Positions 42,295 through 53,518 of a DNA stretch of 64,000 nucleotides are shown in pieces (the stretch's first letter is position 1; the number at the start of each line of letters is the position of its first letter). Both the position numbers and the translations under genes were made by a program. Under the pieces are notes generated by a model, which saw only the letters and a list, made by a program, of their open reading frames with translations, had not been told where the DNA came from and did not search any database. Location of the stretch: positions 5,110,636 through 5,174,635 of the forward strand of contig NC_085859.1 in the NCBI RefSeq assembly GCF_034702125.1. The letters are read 5' to 3'. Origin of the DNA: Engraulis encrasicolus (taxonomy: Eukaryota; Chordata; Actinopteri; Clupeiformes; Engraulidae).

Positions 42295-44143
42295 CAGGGG
42301 TCTGGTTGCTAGGCTACCACGTGTGTGTGTGTGTGGTTGACTAAGCTAGCATTAGCTACAGAAAGCATGGACAATGGAAAGGCTACTGATAAGTAGCTGC
42401 TTAGCAAAGGCCTAATGTCGATTAGGCAGGGCCCAAAGGGTCCACAACAATGTCTGGGTTTCTGTAATAAATGCACACAATTCCGAGTGGAATAGAGAGA
42501 GAAATGAAAGGGGATGAGAGAGTAGTAGTCAGTGGGAGCAACTCGCACTGATTACTGTGTGCGTGTCTGTTGCTGGGCAACAATGGCGTCCTCTCGGCTA
42601 GGTTAACGTTAGCATCAGAACCGTGAACAATAGGGATAGCTAGCAGCTATGTAGCAAGTAAACCGTGTGGTTTCAGGCGCTTCAAGTCCCGTAGTGGACG
42701 CGCGAATGTATCAAATGGTTCTGGAATTAACGATAACAAGTCCGAGTAGAACAGGGAGAGAAAGAAAACGAAATAAAAGAAATAGCAAGTGGGAGACGTT
42801 GCCGTCTACGCAGCCATTACGAGTTGTAAAACTACAGGAAGTGGGGTTTCAGCGTGCTTGTGTAGGCGCTGCAAGCCCAACTTGGCTAATGGCTAACTTG
42901 CAGAGCGCTCCGAGCAGAGTTGGCTATTCAGAGAATGGTTTACTACAGATTATGCACTCACAGTGTATAAAAGAGTACCGAAATGCTCGGAGGGTTCTGA
43001 GAGTCTAGTATTTCGAAAGGGAGAGAGTGAAAGAACGAGAGAGGGAGATAGAGAGAGAAGGGAAAGAGAGATGGAACTCTGGTGGCTATGCGTGTCTGTG
43101 TAAACAAATGGTTAGCGTTGCGTTGCTAACCTAGGGCCGGCTATGGCCCGTTACAAAAAGGGGCGCAGCGCCTGTATTGCTGGACTAGTCAGCGAAACGG
43201 CCGCGCTATGACGGTCCTCGGAGAGCTCCGAATACTGATGGTTAAATCAATACTTGAACTATTCCGTGCGAACGCCACAAGCGGGGTCGCTAGGCTTAGT
43301 AGCCAGTAATACAGAATGGGTTAGCAGAGGGGAACCTAAGCTAAGAGGAAGGATAGACAGAGAAGCAGGAGAAATGCAAATAAACATGTGCACATGAAAA
43401 ATAACTCAAGTCATAGTTCAAAAACACATCTATCTCAGTACATAAGCTATGCCCAGTGCCTACTGTGTGAGATGAAGAGGAGGGTCCAGTTCCCAAAGGC
43501 TCGGTACGTCCGTCTGGAAATGGGGATTGCAGTCCACGTTTCTCTCGTCCTCGAGAGTTTGGGGCTGCAAAAGTCTTTGTTGTTGCGGCTTCGAGATTCT
43601 TCGGTTGAATCCCAAATGCGAGAAGTTTGTTCCACGGAGGCGTGCGTGGATATTTTCTCGCAGTGAACTCGCCTTTAGTTCACAGTGTCCGGATGAAAGT
43701 CTTAAGATATGACCAGGCAAGACCTTAGACTTGAAGTGAGGAATTCTTTGCAAAGTGTGTGTAAGATGAACTAAGCGGTCTATTTTGATATTCGGCCAGA
43801 TATCAACAATACTTGTCCAAAGTTGTTGCGCAAGTTACTCTATGCGTCTCAACTGTCCCGCAGTCAAAACTAGAGTGACGAACAATGGTCCCTGGGGAAC
43901 ACTTCACGTGTGGCCAGGTGATTGTGAATGGGGCTTTAGTCACAGCGCCTCCTAAAGGAGGAGGACTGAGAACAACATGGCAGGGACCCTGGGCCAGCCA
44001 TTTGGTGGTCAGAGGGGAAGTAACTCTTTTACTAATGATTATTGATGACCTTCGTCTCAATCATCATCAGTTTGAGTCACATGATTCTCATAACTTTGTC
44101 ATGAGTTTCTCGGCGTAGGGAAGTGGCAGGAATTGTACCTACA
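41607..44143. mobile_element. 2.5-kb insertion inside the hAT-like element
   Basis: The sister copy at 63243-64000 reads continuously CATACCAGACTTTCAACATA, while here that point is interrupted. The insert starts TGTAGGGGTAGTCGCG and ends GTACCTAC(A), with ACTTT or CTTT on both sides. TG...CA ends with a 4-5 bp TSD would fit an LTR-type element, but I find no matching LTR pair; GTGAGAATCGGAATTCTCAC is a palindrome near the left end. Class unresolved. Confidence 0.6.
42190..43120. repeat. Diverged tandem repeats of about 270 bp inside the insertion
   Basis: A pattern of a purine-rich AGAGAGAAAGAAAA block, AGTGGGAG, CGTGTCTGTTGCTGGGCAAC-like and GTTAGC/CTAGC segments recurs about every 265-270 bp (near 42200, 42500, 42750, 43030). 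Divergence is high, so the array is old. Confidence 0.45.
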
Positions 44144-44318
44144 CTTTCAACATACACTATAAACACACACACAACCAAACACTGCAAAACCACATATCCC
44201 CTACACAGCATCACTTCACACACAGTGGGCCAAATACCATGGACAATGCACAGAAGACAGGTGAAGGGGAGAAGAGATGAAGGGAGGAGAAGGAGACGGA
44301 GAGGAGGACAGGAGACAC

Positions 44319-44351
44319 CCGCGCGCGCGCGCGCGCACACACACACACACC
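44319..44351. repeat. CG/CA alternating microsatellite
   Basis: GCGCGCGCGCGCGC followed by CA repeats: an alternating purine-pyrimidine tract of the Z-DNA-prone type. The sister copy at 63813-63878 has a shorter CG part and a longer CA part. Confidence 0.85.
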
Positions 44352-45261
44352 TACACAGTGCGTGAATGATGTCTGCATTGTGTTTGCTGCTGCTGCGTGA
44401 CACCTTCAAGTTCCTCCAGGTCAAATTAATATTAGCTTTACTTACGATGCGCTTGGAATGACAATTACCGTTACGCTATGTCAACTAGATATCCAATAAC
44501 ACCACGGACACCATGCTTACTTTGTTACTTTCTTCGCTAGTTTTTGTTATCTTTTTTTCACTTACTCGTATATCCATGTCAAACTCGTGCAGGGTCTTTG
44601 CGATGGCGTGGGCGTTATTAGGAAACGACAACTCCATCGTTTGTAGTTGCGAGGACCTCGCAAATATCAGACGGCTTCTGACGGCAACGACACTGTTTTG
44701 ACAATCAGCTGTCCTGTCCCTCCACTCCTCACGCCGTTTTCGCTCCACCAATTCTCTATTTCACCGTCACAACAGTTACGCTGCTATTACTTGCATTCAT
44801 CGACACATAACCGTACTTTAACCACTGCCACATTATTTTTCATCTGACCAAAACCTACAAAACTCAAGTAATCCGCGCTAGTCCGCTCATTGAACATATT
44901 TTATCAACACTAGTTCCAGCGCGTGGGTATCAAACACTCAGCCAATGGATGTGAGGCTGCCTTATTGTGATTAACGGTCAGCCAATGGGTGTGGGCTACA
45001 TCATGACGGTAGGACTAGTTCATGGGTAATGTAGGCGACGTTTTAACGTTCATCGGACGGCAGCTACAGATCTGTGCGGGCAGCTGTTTAACATTCAGTC
45101 GGGCGCGCGCTACCGGCCAATTTGGCTACTGGATGATTTTTTCTACCAGCCAAAATGATTTTTTACCCGCATTTGGCGTGTTGGCGTGCGTTAATTTAGA
45201 GCCCTGGTCACCATTAACCATTATGCCCCATTGTAATACTAAGCACACACACAGCCTTTTA

Positions 45262-45265
<4 letters not shown>

Positions 45266-45321
<56 letters not shown>
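45266..45321. repeat. CT microsatellite
   Basis: About 55 bp of CT in the 3' flank of gene C, the positional counterpart of the CT repeats behind genes A and B. Confidence 0.9.
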
Positions 45322-45324
<3 letters not shown>

Positions 45325-45499
45325 GAATTCTTCTGCATACTGTGTGAAAGACTACTAACCAAATTAATGCAAATTATCACCCGGTGAGCAGACGGAACGT
45401 CTTCTGATTGGCTGAGCAGGTGTCCATTATTCCCAGAGAACAGGACACCTATGATGTCATGCGGGCGTCTAAGCTGCTTCTTTTCATAACTTTCTGGGG

Positions 45500-46640
45500 A
45501 ACTGCCATTACTTATTCTAAACTGCAGGTTGCTATGGCCAAGAGCCAGTTGTTAGTTCCATCGCATTTGGTCGTCAAGCCAAGAGCCAGTCGTTAATTCT
45601 ATCGCATTTGGTTGTCAAGTGAAAAACCCAGTCGTTCGTTCTATCGCCTTTGGTTGTCAAGTTGTCCCAATGTTCTACGCGCATCTTACACATTTCTGAT
45701 AGATGTGCGTCTCACTAGATTAGGAAGCGGTGCACATAGCAACGAACCAAGCGCAGTGGTTAATCTATTTCTCAAGAAGCCTTAGATAAGTATATGTAAG
45801 GGTTAACGTTCGGCGAGAAGGTCGCTACCATGGAATAGCAGCACGACAGAGAGAATCTTTAGACCCCGACGCGGAGCGGAGGGGTCTTGTTCTCTCTGAA
45901 GTGCTGCTATTCCACAAAGCGATCGACTCGCCGAAAGTTAACCCGCTTATTATATGGATATACTTAAATGATTCACACATGGCGGGGACATTTCTTTAGG
46001 CCTATTTAATGTTAAGTCTATTATAGTTTTTAATGTCAAAAGATTGTTGCTGCGCTAAACAAAACAGTGCCGTTGTGGAACACCGCTAGGCAACAGCTAG
46101 GTAGCCAGGACAACAGGTGTTGTCTATCACAGCAGCTGATTAGAGTCTCGTTGAAAAGTCGCTTTAGCAGTGAAAAGTCTTGTTGCCATTGACAGCGGTC
46201 TGTTATAGACCAACCCGTCCGTCATCGAAAAATAACAGACGTGCGAACGTTGGGGAGCCCCGTTGAAATGAATGGAGCATTCGACCGATGACGTCACACC
46301 ATATAATAATAATAAATAAATACTTATCTGCCTACGTAACTGAATCCTCTTTTCTGATTGGCTGATGGGGTTGCAACTAATTCCCTACAACCTGTCAGGC
46401 GTCAAACGTGCGACTAAGTTACGGCCCGTTCCCACTTAACCGGCCATTTGACGCTCAATGAATTGAAGGCATCGGCGTCGGCGTCGGCGTCAGCGTCAAC
46501 GCGCTTGCCGGCAAAATGGGAACGGACCGTGAGGCAAACGGCCGTTACTAATTCCAAACTAGAGGTTGCTATGGCCAAAAGTCAGTCGTTACTTCTATCG
46601 CATTTGGTTATCAAGTCAGTCGCCCTAAAAGTTCTATGCC
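45500..46640. repeat. Repeated GGTTGCTATGGCCAARAG units with nested elements
   Basis: A unit with AAACTNNAGGTTGCTATGGC, then TCNATCGCATTTGGTTGTCA, occurs at about 45518, partly at 45575 and 45620, and again at about 46555. A small TIR element with CCCGTTCCCACTT and AAATGGGAACGG ends (about 46425-46530) carries a GGCGTC hexamer repeat. Confidence 0.5.
45787..45966. repeat. Long hairpin (inverted repeat)
   Basis: Arms GGGTTAACGTTCGGCGAG, GTCGCT, GGAATAGCAGCAC and AGAGAGAA pair with the inverted segments up to TCGCCGAAAGTTAACCC, around a loop near GACGCGGAGCGGAGG. Core 45800-45944, with weaker pairing further out. Probably a foldback MITE. Confidence 0.75.
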
Positions 46641-47588
46641 CTTACATGCATCCGATAGAGCCTGATTTACGTGCGCACTAAATTATTCTTCAGTTGGCAT
46701 AATTCATAGGTTACAAATTTACAGATAGCAATTGAAGACAAAAAAATACCCTGTAACGAAATTCTAAGCACCTGCCTCGCCATTAATTGTATCGAAACAG
46801 AGTCACCTCGTCATCTGCTCCACTCCCATGTTTTTTTGTTGTTGTTTTTTTCCCCCTGTCTTCCCTTTGTTATTGATCCGAAAACATCCCTTTTTTAATT
46901 AGGCTACTCTCCTCTTGTGGGGAATGAATTGAAAGGGGAAAGGGGAGAGTTATTTAAAATGTCCCTAGCGTGGGGAATCTCTCTCTCTCTTTCGCTCTCC
47001 CTCTCTCTCTCTCTCTCTATGCACAAAGTTGACAGGTAGCCTGTGATGATCAGCTGGGGGAAATAGATGCGTGATGCGTCGATTCAGCATGTAGAAATGC
47101 TTCACAAGTTTTTGTTGTTAAACTTAAGACATTCCATCCCACCGTGGTATATGGCCTAAGAAAAATTAAATAATCACAGCGTCGGCAGGCTACCACATGA
47201 AGATGGCCACCAGATCAACTCCCTTGGAATTCTCTTTAGTTGGACATTGCATTACGTTGACATTACAATTAAAGGCAGCAACCAAGATTGTAGTATCCAA
47301 GTAGGCCTATGATAAATATTTATAGCTTACTTAGATAGATCAGATATCTGATATCTTGGTCTTACGTTCACCAGCCAGCTAACGTAAACTAATGCAATGT
47401 GACCTTGCTAAAAATGTACTTGCAACCATACTACACGCAACATGGTTTGTAATGGAAACACAAACCAGGCTGGTTAAACAGCACTACTCAGCTCGATACC
47501 AAACGGCATGGCACAGCCGGGTGGTACAGTAGACCTATGTGAAAAAGAGCCTATAGAAACTGCAGCATCAATGTGGACATGATATTTC

Positions 47589-47591
<3 letters not shown>

Positions 47592-47650
<59 letters not shown>
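47592..47650. repeat. CTGT microsatellite
   Basis: About twelve CTGT units passing into CT. Confidence 0.9.
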
Positions 47651-47651
<1 letters not shown>

Positions 47652-48226
47652 GTCTCTCGCACACATTTTAGCTAATCTCACTAATGCTCATGATTATTGT
47701 CATGAGCTTTGTACATATATAATATTATAAAATCTTAATGGCAAACCGATAGGCCTAATGTAAACTTGTGCTGTGATGACTAAAATAATTGGTCTGGTCT
47801 CTCGCCCAAATTAATAGAAGGGTTAGGTTAGAAGGTGAGGGGAAATTGTGTTCAGATTACATGGTTTACATGGTTAAATGGAAGTACATGGATTTTCTAT
47901 GTAACAGTATATGCAAGGGTACAATTGGGATTTGCCGCATGTTACATTGTTTGCAGGGGTTAAATAGGTATGTGCTATATGATGCATTGTATTCAGGAAT
48001 TGAATTTGCTATAACATTGTATGCAGGCATTCAATATGGATTTGCTATAACATTGTATGCAGAGATTAATTTGGGATTTTGTACATGTTACATTTGCTGT
48101 GTTACGTAAATTAGGCCTATGTATGCAAGGGATTTGCTAATATTACGATTTCAAAGTCAATTGTCTTTTTTTATATGTGACATCAATAAACATATGTTTA
48201 AAAAACTGGGAATTGCTGTGTGTTAC

Positions 48227-48541
48227 TAGCCTAGCCTGGTGAACCAGCGCCACCCGCTGGACGACAAAATGTTTTGTCTACGGGTGGGTCTGGCCTCGCA
48301 TAATGATTCAATGAAGCCAGAATGCCATGAATCTGGCAAACCAATTACAATGCAAAGATGTGTTTTGAATCAAAGCGGGCAGGGTTTTGAGAGAAGCTTG
48401 TTCTCATCAACAATCTTCGGATGTATTATGCATCGAGGCCAGACTAAATTAGACATCCACATTTAGTCTGGTTTATCAGGCTATTACTAGCCTAGAAATC
48501 TAGACACCCCTAGCGACCGCAAATCTGGTTCTCCAGGCTAG
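48227..48541. mobile_element. TIR element with TGTGTTAC duplication
   Basis: Left CTAGCCTGGTGAACCAG (after TAGC) and right GGTTCTCCAGGCTAG are inverted. TGTGTTAC flanks both sides (48219-48226 and 48542-48549). It carries CCTAGAAATCTAGAC and CCCCTAGCGACCGCAAAT, also present at 55242-55280, so the two belong to one family. Confidence 0.8.
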
Positions 48542-48890
48542 TGTGTTACACCTTAAATTGGAATTTGCTGTGTGTTACATTGTATGCTGGGGTTAAACTG
48601 GGACTCACTAATGTGTTTTACTATTGGTCTCATTTACATTGGACATAACAGGAGAATTCCGGCCATTCTGGTGGACAATATGAATGGATATATGGTGGAT
48701 ATGAAGTATCTTTTGATACTCATCACTTTGGCTTACATTCTCTCCATGTTCAATGAAATGGGGCCCCTCATCATCATATTGTGAACAGTGAGTATCAGCT
48801 TGTGAAAATATAAAAAATATTATTTTGTCATTACCCTGTAATAATCACATTATGATTAGACATTAGGGCGACCCACAATAATCGTAGACT

Positions 48891-49077
48891 ATTACATTCC
48901 ACATACCTAAATAAGTAGGACTCAAAAATTACATTCCACATACCTAAATAAGTAGGACTCAAAAATTACATTCCACATACCTAAATAAGTAGGACTCAAA
49001 AATTACATTCCACATACCTAAATAAGTAGGACTCAAAAATTACATTCCACATACCTAAATAAGTAGGACTCAAAAAT
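48891..49077. repeat. 37-bp tandem array, five near-identical copies
   Basis: Unit ATTACATTCCACATACCTAA plus ATAAGTAGGACTCAAAA starts at 48891, 48928, 48965, 49002 and 49039 without spacers and essentially without differences, so it is a recent expansion. Lies between genes C and D. Confidence 0.95.
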
Positions 49078-49323
49078 TAGATGAACGAACATCTGTAAGG
49101 AGAGATTTATCCTGGTGAACTGACTTGGAAAGTTCTTAACGCTCCTCAGTTATATTATAAGGAAGGAATATTGTAGGTAGCCTTCACACATGAAGATGTA
49201 TTCTACAGTTTGTTGACACTTTCATTTCCTCACCTTTGCAGAAGCAGCACGAATACCGGAGTATCAATATACATATATCTCCTCATATTTTTGCTGTCTG
49301 TTCATATTCTGTTCATATTGCAA

Positions 49324-51556
49324 CAGGGACGTGCACAGGAATTTCAAAGGGCAGTTGCTCTAACCTGAAGAAAGGGCAACCCCCCCCCCCAAAAAAAAAA
49401 AACATCAACAATGAGCGGCCTTCAGAATTTTTAGGAAACTGCACCATGGGTATTATTATTTTTAGTAGTAGTAGGCCTAGTAGAAGTAGTATATTATTGT
49501 CATAATTATTAATATTTTTTAGTATCCTGAATATGCGTACCATATGATATAACATGCTAGTTTTTAAACATGTAGGCCTACCTATTAATCATATCAGCCT
49601 TATGCCCACCTGCCCTAAATGTCTCCTGATCCACATTTCCTCATGTGTGGTATGTGACTGCCCCTAAATTAAATGAAATTATGAGAAAAAGCCTTGATAG
49701 TTTTTAAACCTGTATCAGTCACAGAGATTATCAGTCTTATGCCTACCTGCCCTATGTGCAGAGGTCTGTGGCTCTGAGTCATCCTCATCTTAAATGAAAT
49801 GAAATGATGAGTAAATTAATAGGCTAAATATGAGGATGCTTAATCAATTAACCCACTGTCATCTTTATAATCCTTGTAGCAGCCAAAGTAGACTTTAAGT
49901 TATAATAAATAGAAATAGTTAAAAATTGTTAAAAAGATCATTTAATTTGAATTTGAAATTTAATTAATAGGCATATTCCATGATTAAAATGATGAATATT
50001 ATATAGGAAAGCTAAAACAATAAGAATTCACAGGTTTAGGTCATTTGTTGGGTCTTTTGTAGCCTATATTAAAAATGTGTACTGTCGCTTTAAGAATGGA
50101 CGAGCCGGCTTTCATTTCAGATCGCAAAGAACCGTGGCGTGGGAGCACCAGTTCTCATATGTTGCTCTGAAGCTCCGAGCTTCTCGCAGACTTTAGGCTA
50201 TAACCTTTTATTTTCATTACAGATATTTTAGTTAGTTCATGCACATTTTGTAGGCCTATGTCTTGAGAAGAACAGTAAACGTCAGTTATCACGTGGAGTG
50301 GATTTATTTCAATTACATGGACATTGACAGTGGAAACAGTAACCTATCTTTGGGTCGGAGAATAGGCTATATCAGCGTAAGAAAACGCACTTGCCTAGCG
50401 GTCTCACCAAGATCAAACCTCTACAATCCTGAAAAAGATTCTCTGCCTCACCTGCACCTGTTCATTTTTTTCGCAGCCAACTCTGCAGAGATGTGCTTCC
50501 TTTAGCTAGCCTACCCCCTTAAGTTCTCTCTTGCTTGATAAAACGACATGTCATCTGCATGTTTCTTAGTTGGGTTAGCCTTCCACAAAACAACCTGAGC
50601 CATGTAAAACGTTGACTGCAAGCAAGATAGCTGGCTGTCGTATTCCACCAATATCTGAACGTGGCACACCCCGGCTGTCAGATTATTTAGGATCAAACGT
50701 CCTAAACTCGAGATCGGCTTTAAGAGACATTAATTGTGATCATGCAGTTTAATACTGTGTAGTCTGCTGTGTTTCCAGCTCACTTCAGGCCGTCAGGGCA
50801 GTCGCTCTATTCCCACGACATCTTCGACATATTTTGCGTCTCTGCCCTGGTCGCATGCATGCTTGTTCCCCCCTCCCTCCCAAGTAGAGCTGCGCGTGCC
50901 CCCCGCATCGCGCATGCTGCCCCTCCCTTTGCCTATCTCTCGAGGTGCAGGTGAATCTGAATTTGAAAACTTAATTTAGGAAGCTTCAATCAAAAATACG
51001 AATTGCAAAGCAAATCAGTTGAAACATGAAATCTTAGCCTATTTTTCCGAGGCATATCTACAGCTGGCTGTCGTTTTTTTTTTGCTACCTAAACGTGGCG
51101 CTGGCTGGCTGTCAGATGTATGATAACTAAAAGTTCTAAACTCAACATTGTATTAGAGAGGTTGATTGTGAGCATATTTTGTACCCTAATATGTAGACTG
51201 TGTGTAGGGCTCTAGCCGACACCCAGGCATCTTCAAAATCTTTCGTGTGTCTTATAGGCGCTCAAGCGCCTGTCGCGTGCCTTCTCTCTCCCCACCGGAG
51301 TTGTTGCGTAGCCTACCTACCTCACATCGCTCGTGCCCATTCTCGACGGGTCTGATGAATTTGTATGACTGACTTAAGTCTTTATTGTACAAAACTTCAA
51401 TCAAAATTATGAATTATAAAGAAATCAAATGATATTGAAATATGAAATTATAATTGCCATATTATTTTACCTTCCCTTGGAAGGGCAATATCAGCCAATG
51501 TGGGCAAAAGGGCCGTTGCTCGGGCACCGTGGGCAACTATGGTCTGCACGTGCCTG
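49324..51556. mobile_element. 2.2-kb hAT-like element with 8-bp TSD
   Basis: Ends CAGGGACGTGCACAGGAATT and GGTCTGCACGTGCCTG, exact TSD TATTGCAA (49316-49323 and 51557-51564). Subterminal GGGCAGTTGCTC and GGGCCGTTGCTCGGGCAC. No transposase frame. Lies about 570 bp upstream of the gene D start codon. Confidence 0.92.
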
Positions 51557-51988
51557 TATTGCAACAGTAAGTGTTGAAAAAAAAGAAAATCTGAATTTTA
51601 CATTTTAAACTAAGCACTAGTAGCCTATTGCAAGCCATGCACTCCAGTCCTTGATATGACTCAGGTGTGAAAAGGAATCTTGGGTTGACCCCATCCCCAT
51701 ATTAGGCCTACACCTTCCTAGTGGGACAGTACAAACGTTTTTACATGTACATAAACATGCAGGAATTGTCTGTAGGCCTATAATAAAATAGCTGTATATA
51801 TCAGTATTTTAATTGTTTTATTTTTTTTTTTTTTTTGTAGTTTTTGTTTGATTGTCTTGGTCTGTCCTGATGTATTAATTCCATTTGTCTTGTGGGGACT
51901 TGGACAACAGTCTGGCGATTAAACAGAATGTAATTGAAAATAATTGAATTCTACAATGGAATGCGTGTTGCGCTGTGTAAACATGGTC

Positions 51989-52053
51989 ACTAGATGGTAG
52001 CAGTACTCCATGAATACCCCCCTCCCATCCAGGAAGTCTGGAGCGCCACAGGT
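51989..52053 (+). promoter_or_regulatory. Conserved upstream block of gene D
   Basis: ACTAGATGGTAGCAGTACTC, CATGAATACC, CCAGGAAGT and GAGCGCCAC match the gene C block. Here the internal ATG (52010) is in frame with the main start and no stop intervenes, which would add 39 residues. Confidence 0.5.
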
Positions 52054-52126
52054 AAACACGGAAGTGCAGTTACACCTGTGTAGTGAAGCTGTGGTGGTCA
52101 CCTACTCACGCCAAATACTCAAGGAC

Positions 52127-52714
52127 ATGGCTGAAGCGATGGCAAGTAACCAGGACATTTTCATGTGTCCCGTTTGTTTAGATCTTATGAAGCATCCTGT
52201 GACTCTCAACTGTGGACACAATTTCTGTTTGGATTGTATTGGGGCTTGTTGGGATAAGGAAGACGAGAAGGGAGTTTACAGCTGCCCCCAGTGCAGAGAG
52301 ACTTTCACTCCAAGACCCGTGTTGAAGAAGAATCATGTTTTCTCTGAGCTCGTGGATCAAATGAGGAAGAGCAGAATTCAAACTGCAGCACCTGTTGAAT
52401 GTGCTGCTGGACCTGGAGATGTGGCCTGTGACGTCTGCACCAGTAGAAAACTCAAAGCTGTCAAATCCTGTCTGGAGTGTTTGGTATCCTACTGTGACAC
52501 TCATTTGAGAGTTCATGATGAAGCTATCCCAGGTAGAAATCACACCATGATCGATGCCACAGGCCAGCTACAGGAGAGGATCTGCCCCCGTCATAAGAAG
52601 GTTTTTGAGATATTCTGTCGCACCGACCAGAGTTGCATCTGTTATCTGTGTATGGTGGACGATCATAAAGGCCATGACACGATCACGGCTACAGCAGAGT
52701 GGAGTCATAAAAAG
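52127..52714 (+). CDS. Gene D exon 1: RING, B-box1, B-box2
   Basis: 196 codons with every zinc ligand of the RING (C14, C17, C29, H31, C34, C37, C53, C56), B-box1 (from C101) and B-box2 (C153 to H183) kept. Differences from gene C cluster in B-box1 and the following loop (for example TSRK for KGRK and AIPG for VNPG). Start chosen by homology to gene C; a start at 52010 would also be open. Confidence 0.92.
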
Positions 52715-53437
52715 GTAAGAGGAGGAAATACCGAAAAGTTATTGCCTGTAATTTTATTTTTTCTATGCAGTGACTTTATGATTATGCAGCCTATCGCAAT
52801 CATAATTTAACAAAATGCACCATGAGGAATAATTGTCTTTGCCCCATTGAAGGAGGCGACTTTGATTTTAACCGTCTGAAAGAGTGTAGGCCTATTAGAT
52901 AAAAGGGTTCAATGTCTGACATTCTGTTAAACATTGACAGACTTCAGTGTAGCCTCCCGTCCCGCCTACCTGTTGTACAGGTTCTGCCAGTCTGTCTCGT
53001 GTTTAATGTCTAGCTGAGGTCATGCTGCATCAGCTGCTAGTGAGGAATTTGTGCCAAACAATTTCACCTCACTCTACAATGCACCCTATAGCACCCTAAA
53101 ATGTGTTGTTTTGGTTCCTGATGTTCCAGGATGGTTTGGGTAACAGCCAGAGGAGATGCCAGCAGATAATCCAGTTGAAGGAGAAGGAGCTGCAGGAGCT
53201 GAGGAAGGCTGTGAAGACTCTCAAGGTGAGAACTGACCAGAGGAGAAGACAATCTGCACCAGTTTTCTGAGTATGTAGCAAGGTAGTTAAGTTATGATGA
53301 GCTCTGACACGAGCATGGCTCTAATGCTGTTTGCCATCTGGAACTAACGTTCACAGCCACATACTTACCTGGGCTGCTAAATTGCTTGCCAGGATTTAAT
53401 CGCAATTTTATTAGTGACCTCCTTACATAATAGTAGT

Positions 53438-53518
<81 letters not shown>

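Larger units (their letters stand above)
41254..45206. mobile_element. 3.9-kb hAT-like element with 8-bp TSD
   Basis: Ends CAGGGCTCTAAATTAACTTT and CGTTAATTTAGAGCCCTG, exact TSD GTCACCAT (41246-41253 and 45207-45214). Subterminal words CCAATTTGGCTAGTAGA and CCAATTTGGCTACTGGA are inverted or repeated near both ends. About 2.5 kb of it is a later insertion. No intact transposase frame. It sits in the 3' flank of gene C. Confidence 0.92.

Noticed and set aside
41607..44143. Calling the insertion an endogenous retrovirus or a complete LTR retrotransposon
   Set aside because: Despite TG...CA-like ends and a short TSD, no LTR pair, primer-binding site or gag/pol frame is visible.
47789..48109. 106-codon + strand frame with YAGI-type internal repeats
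   Set aside because: It arises from ACATTGTATGCAGG-like tandem non-coding words; no domain, no splice partners, not conserved in the other spacers.
48891..49077. Regular 37-bp direct repeats, possibly CRISPR-like
   Set aside because: Units abut without unique spacers and the genome is a vertebrate; this is a minisatellite. The same applies to 59292-59520.
52010..52126. Start of gene D at the upstream in-frame ATG
   Set aside because: Gene C has no equivalent in-frame extension and both share MAEAMASNQ at the later ATG; kept only as a finding.
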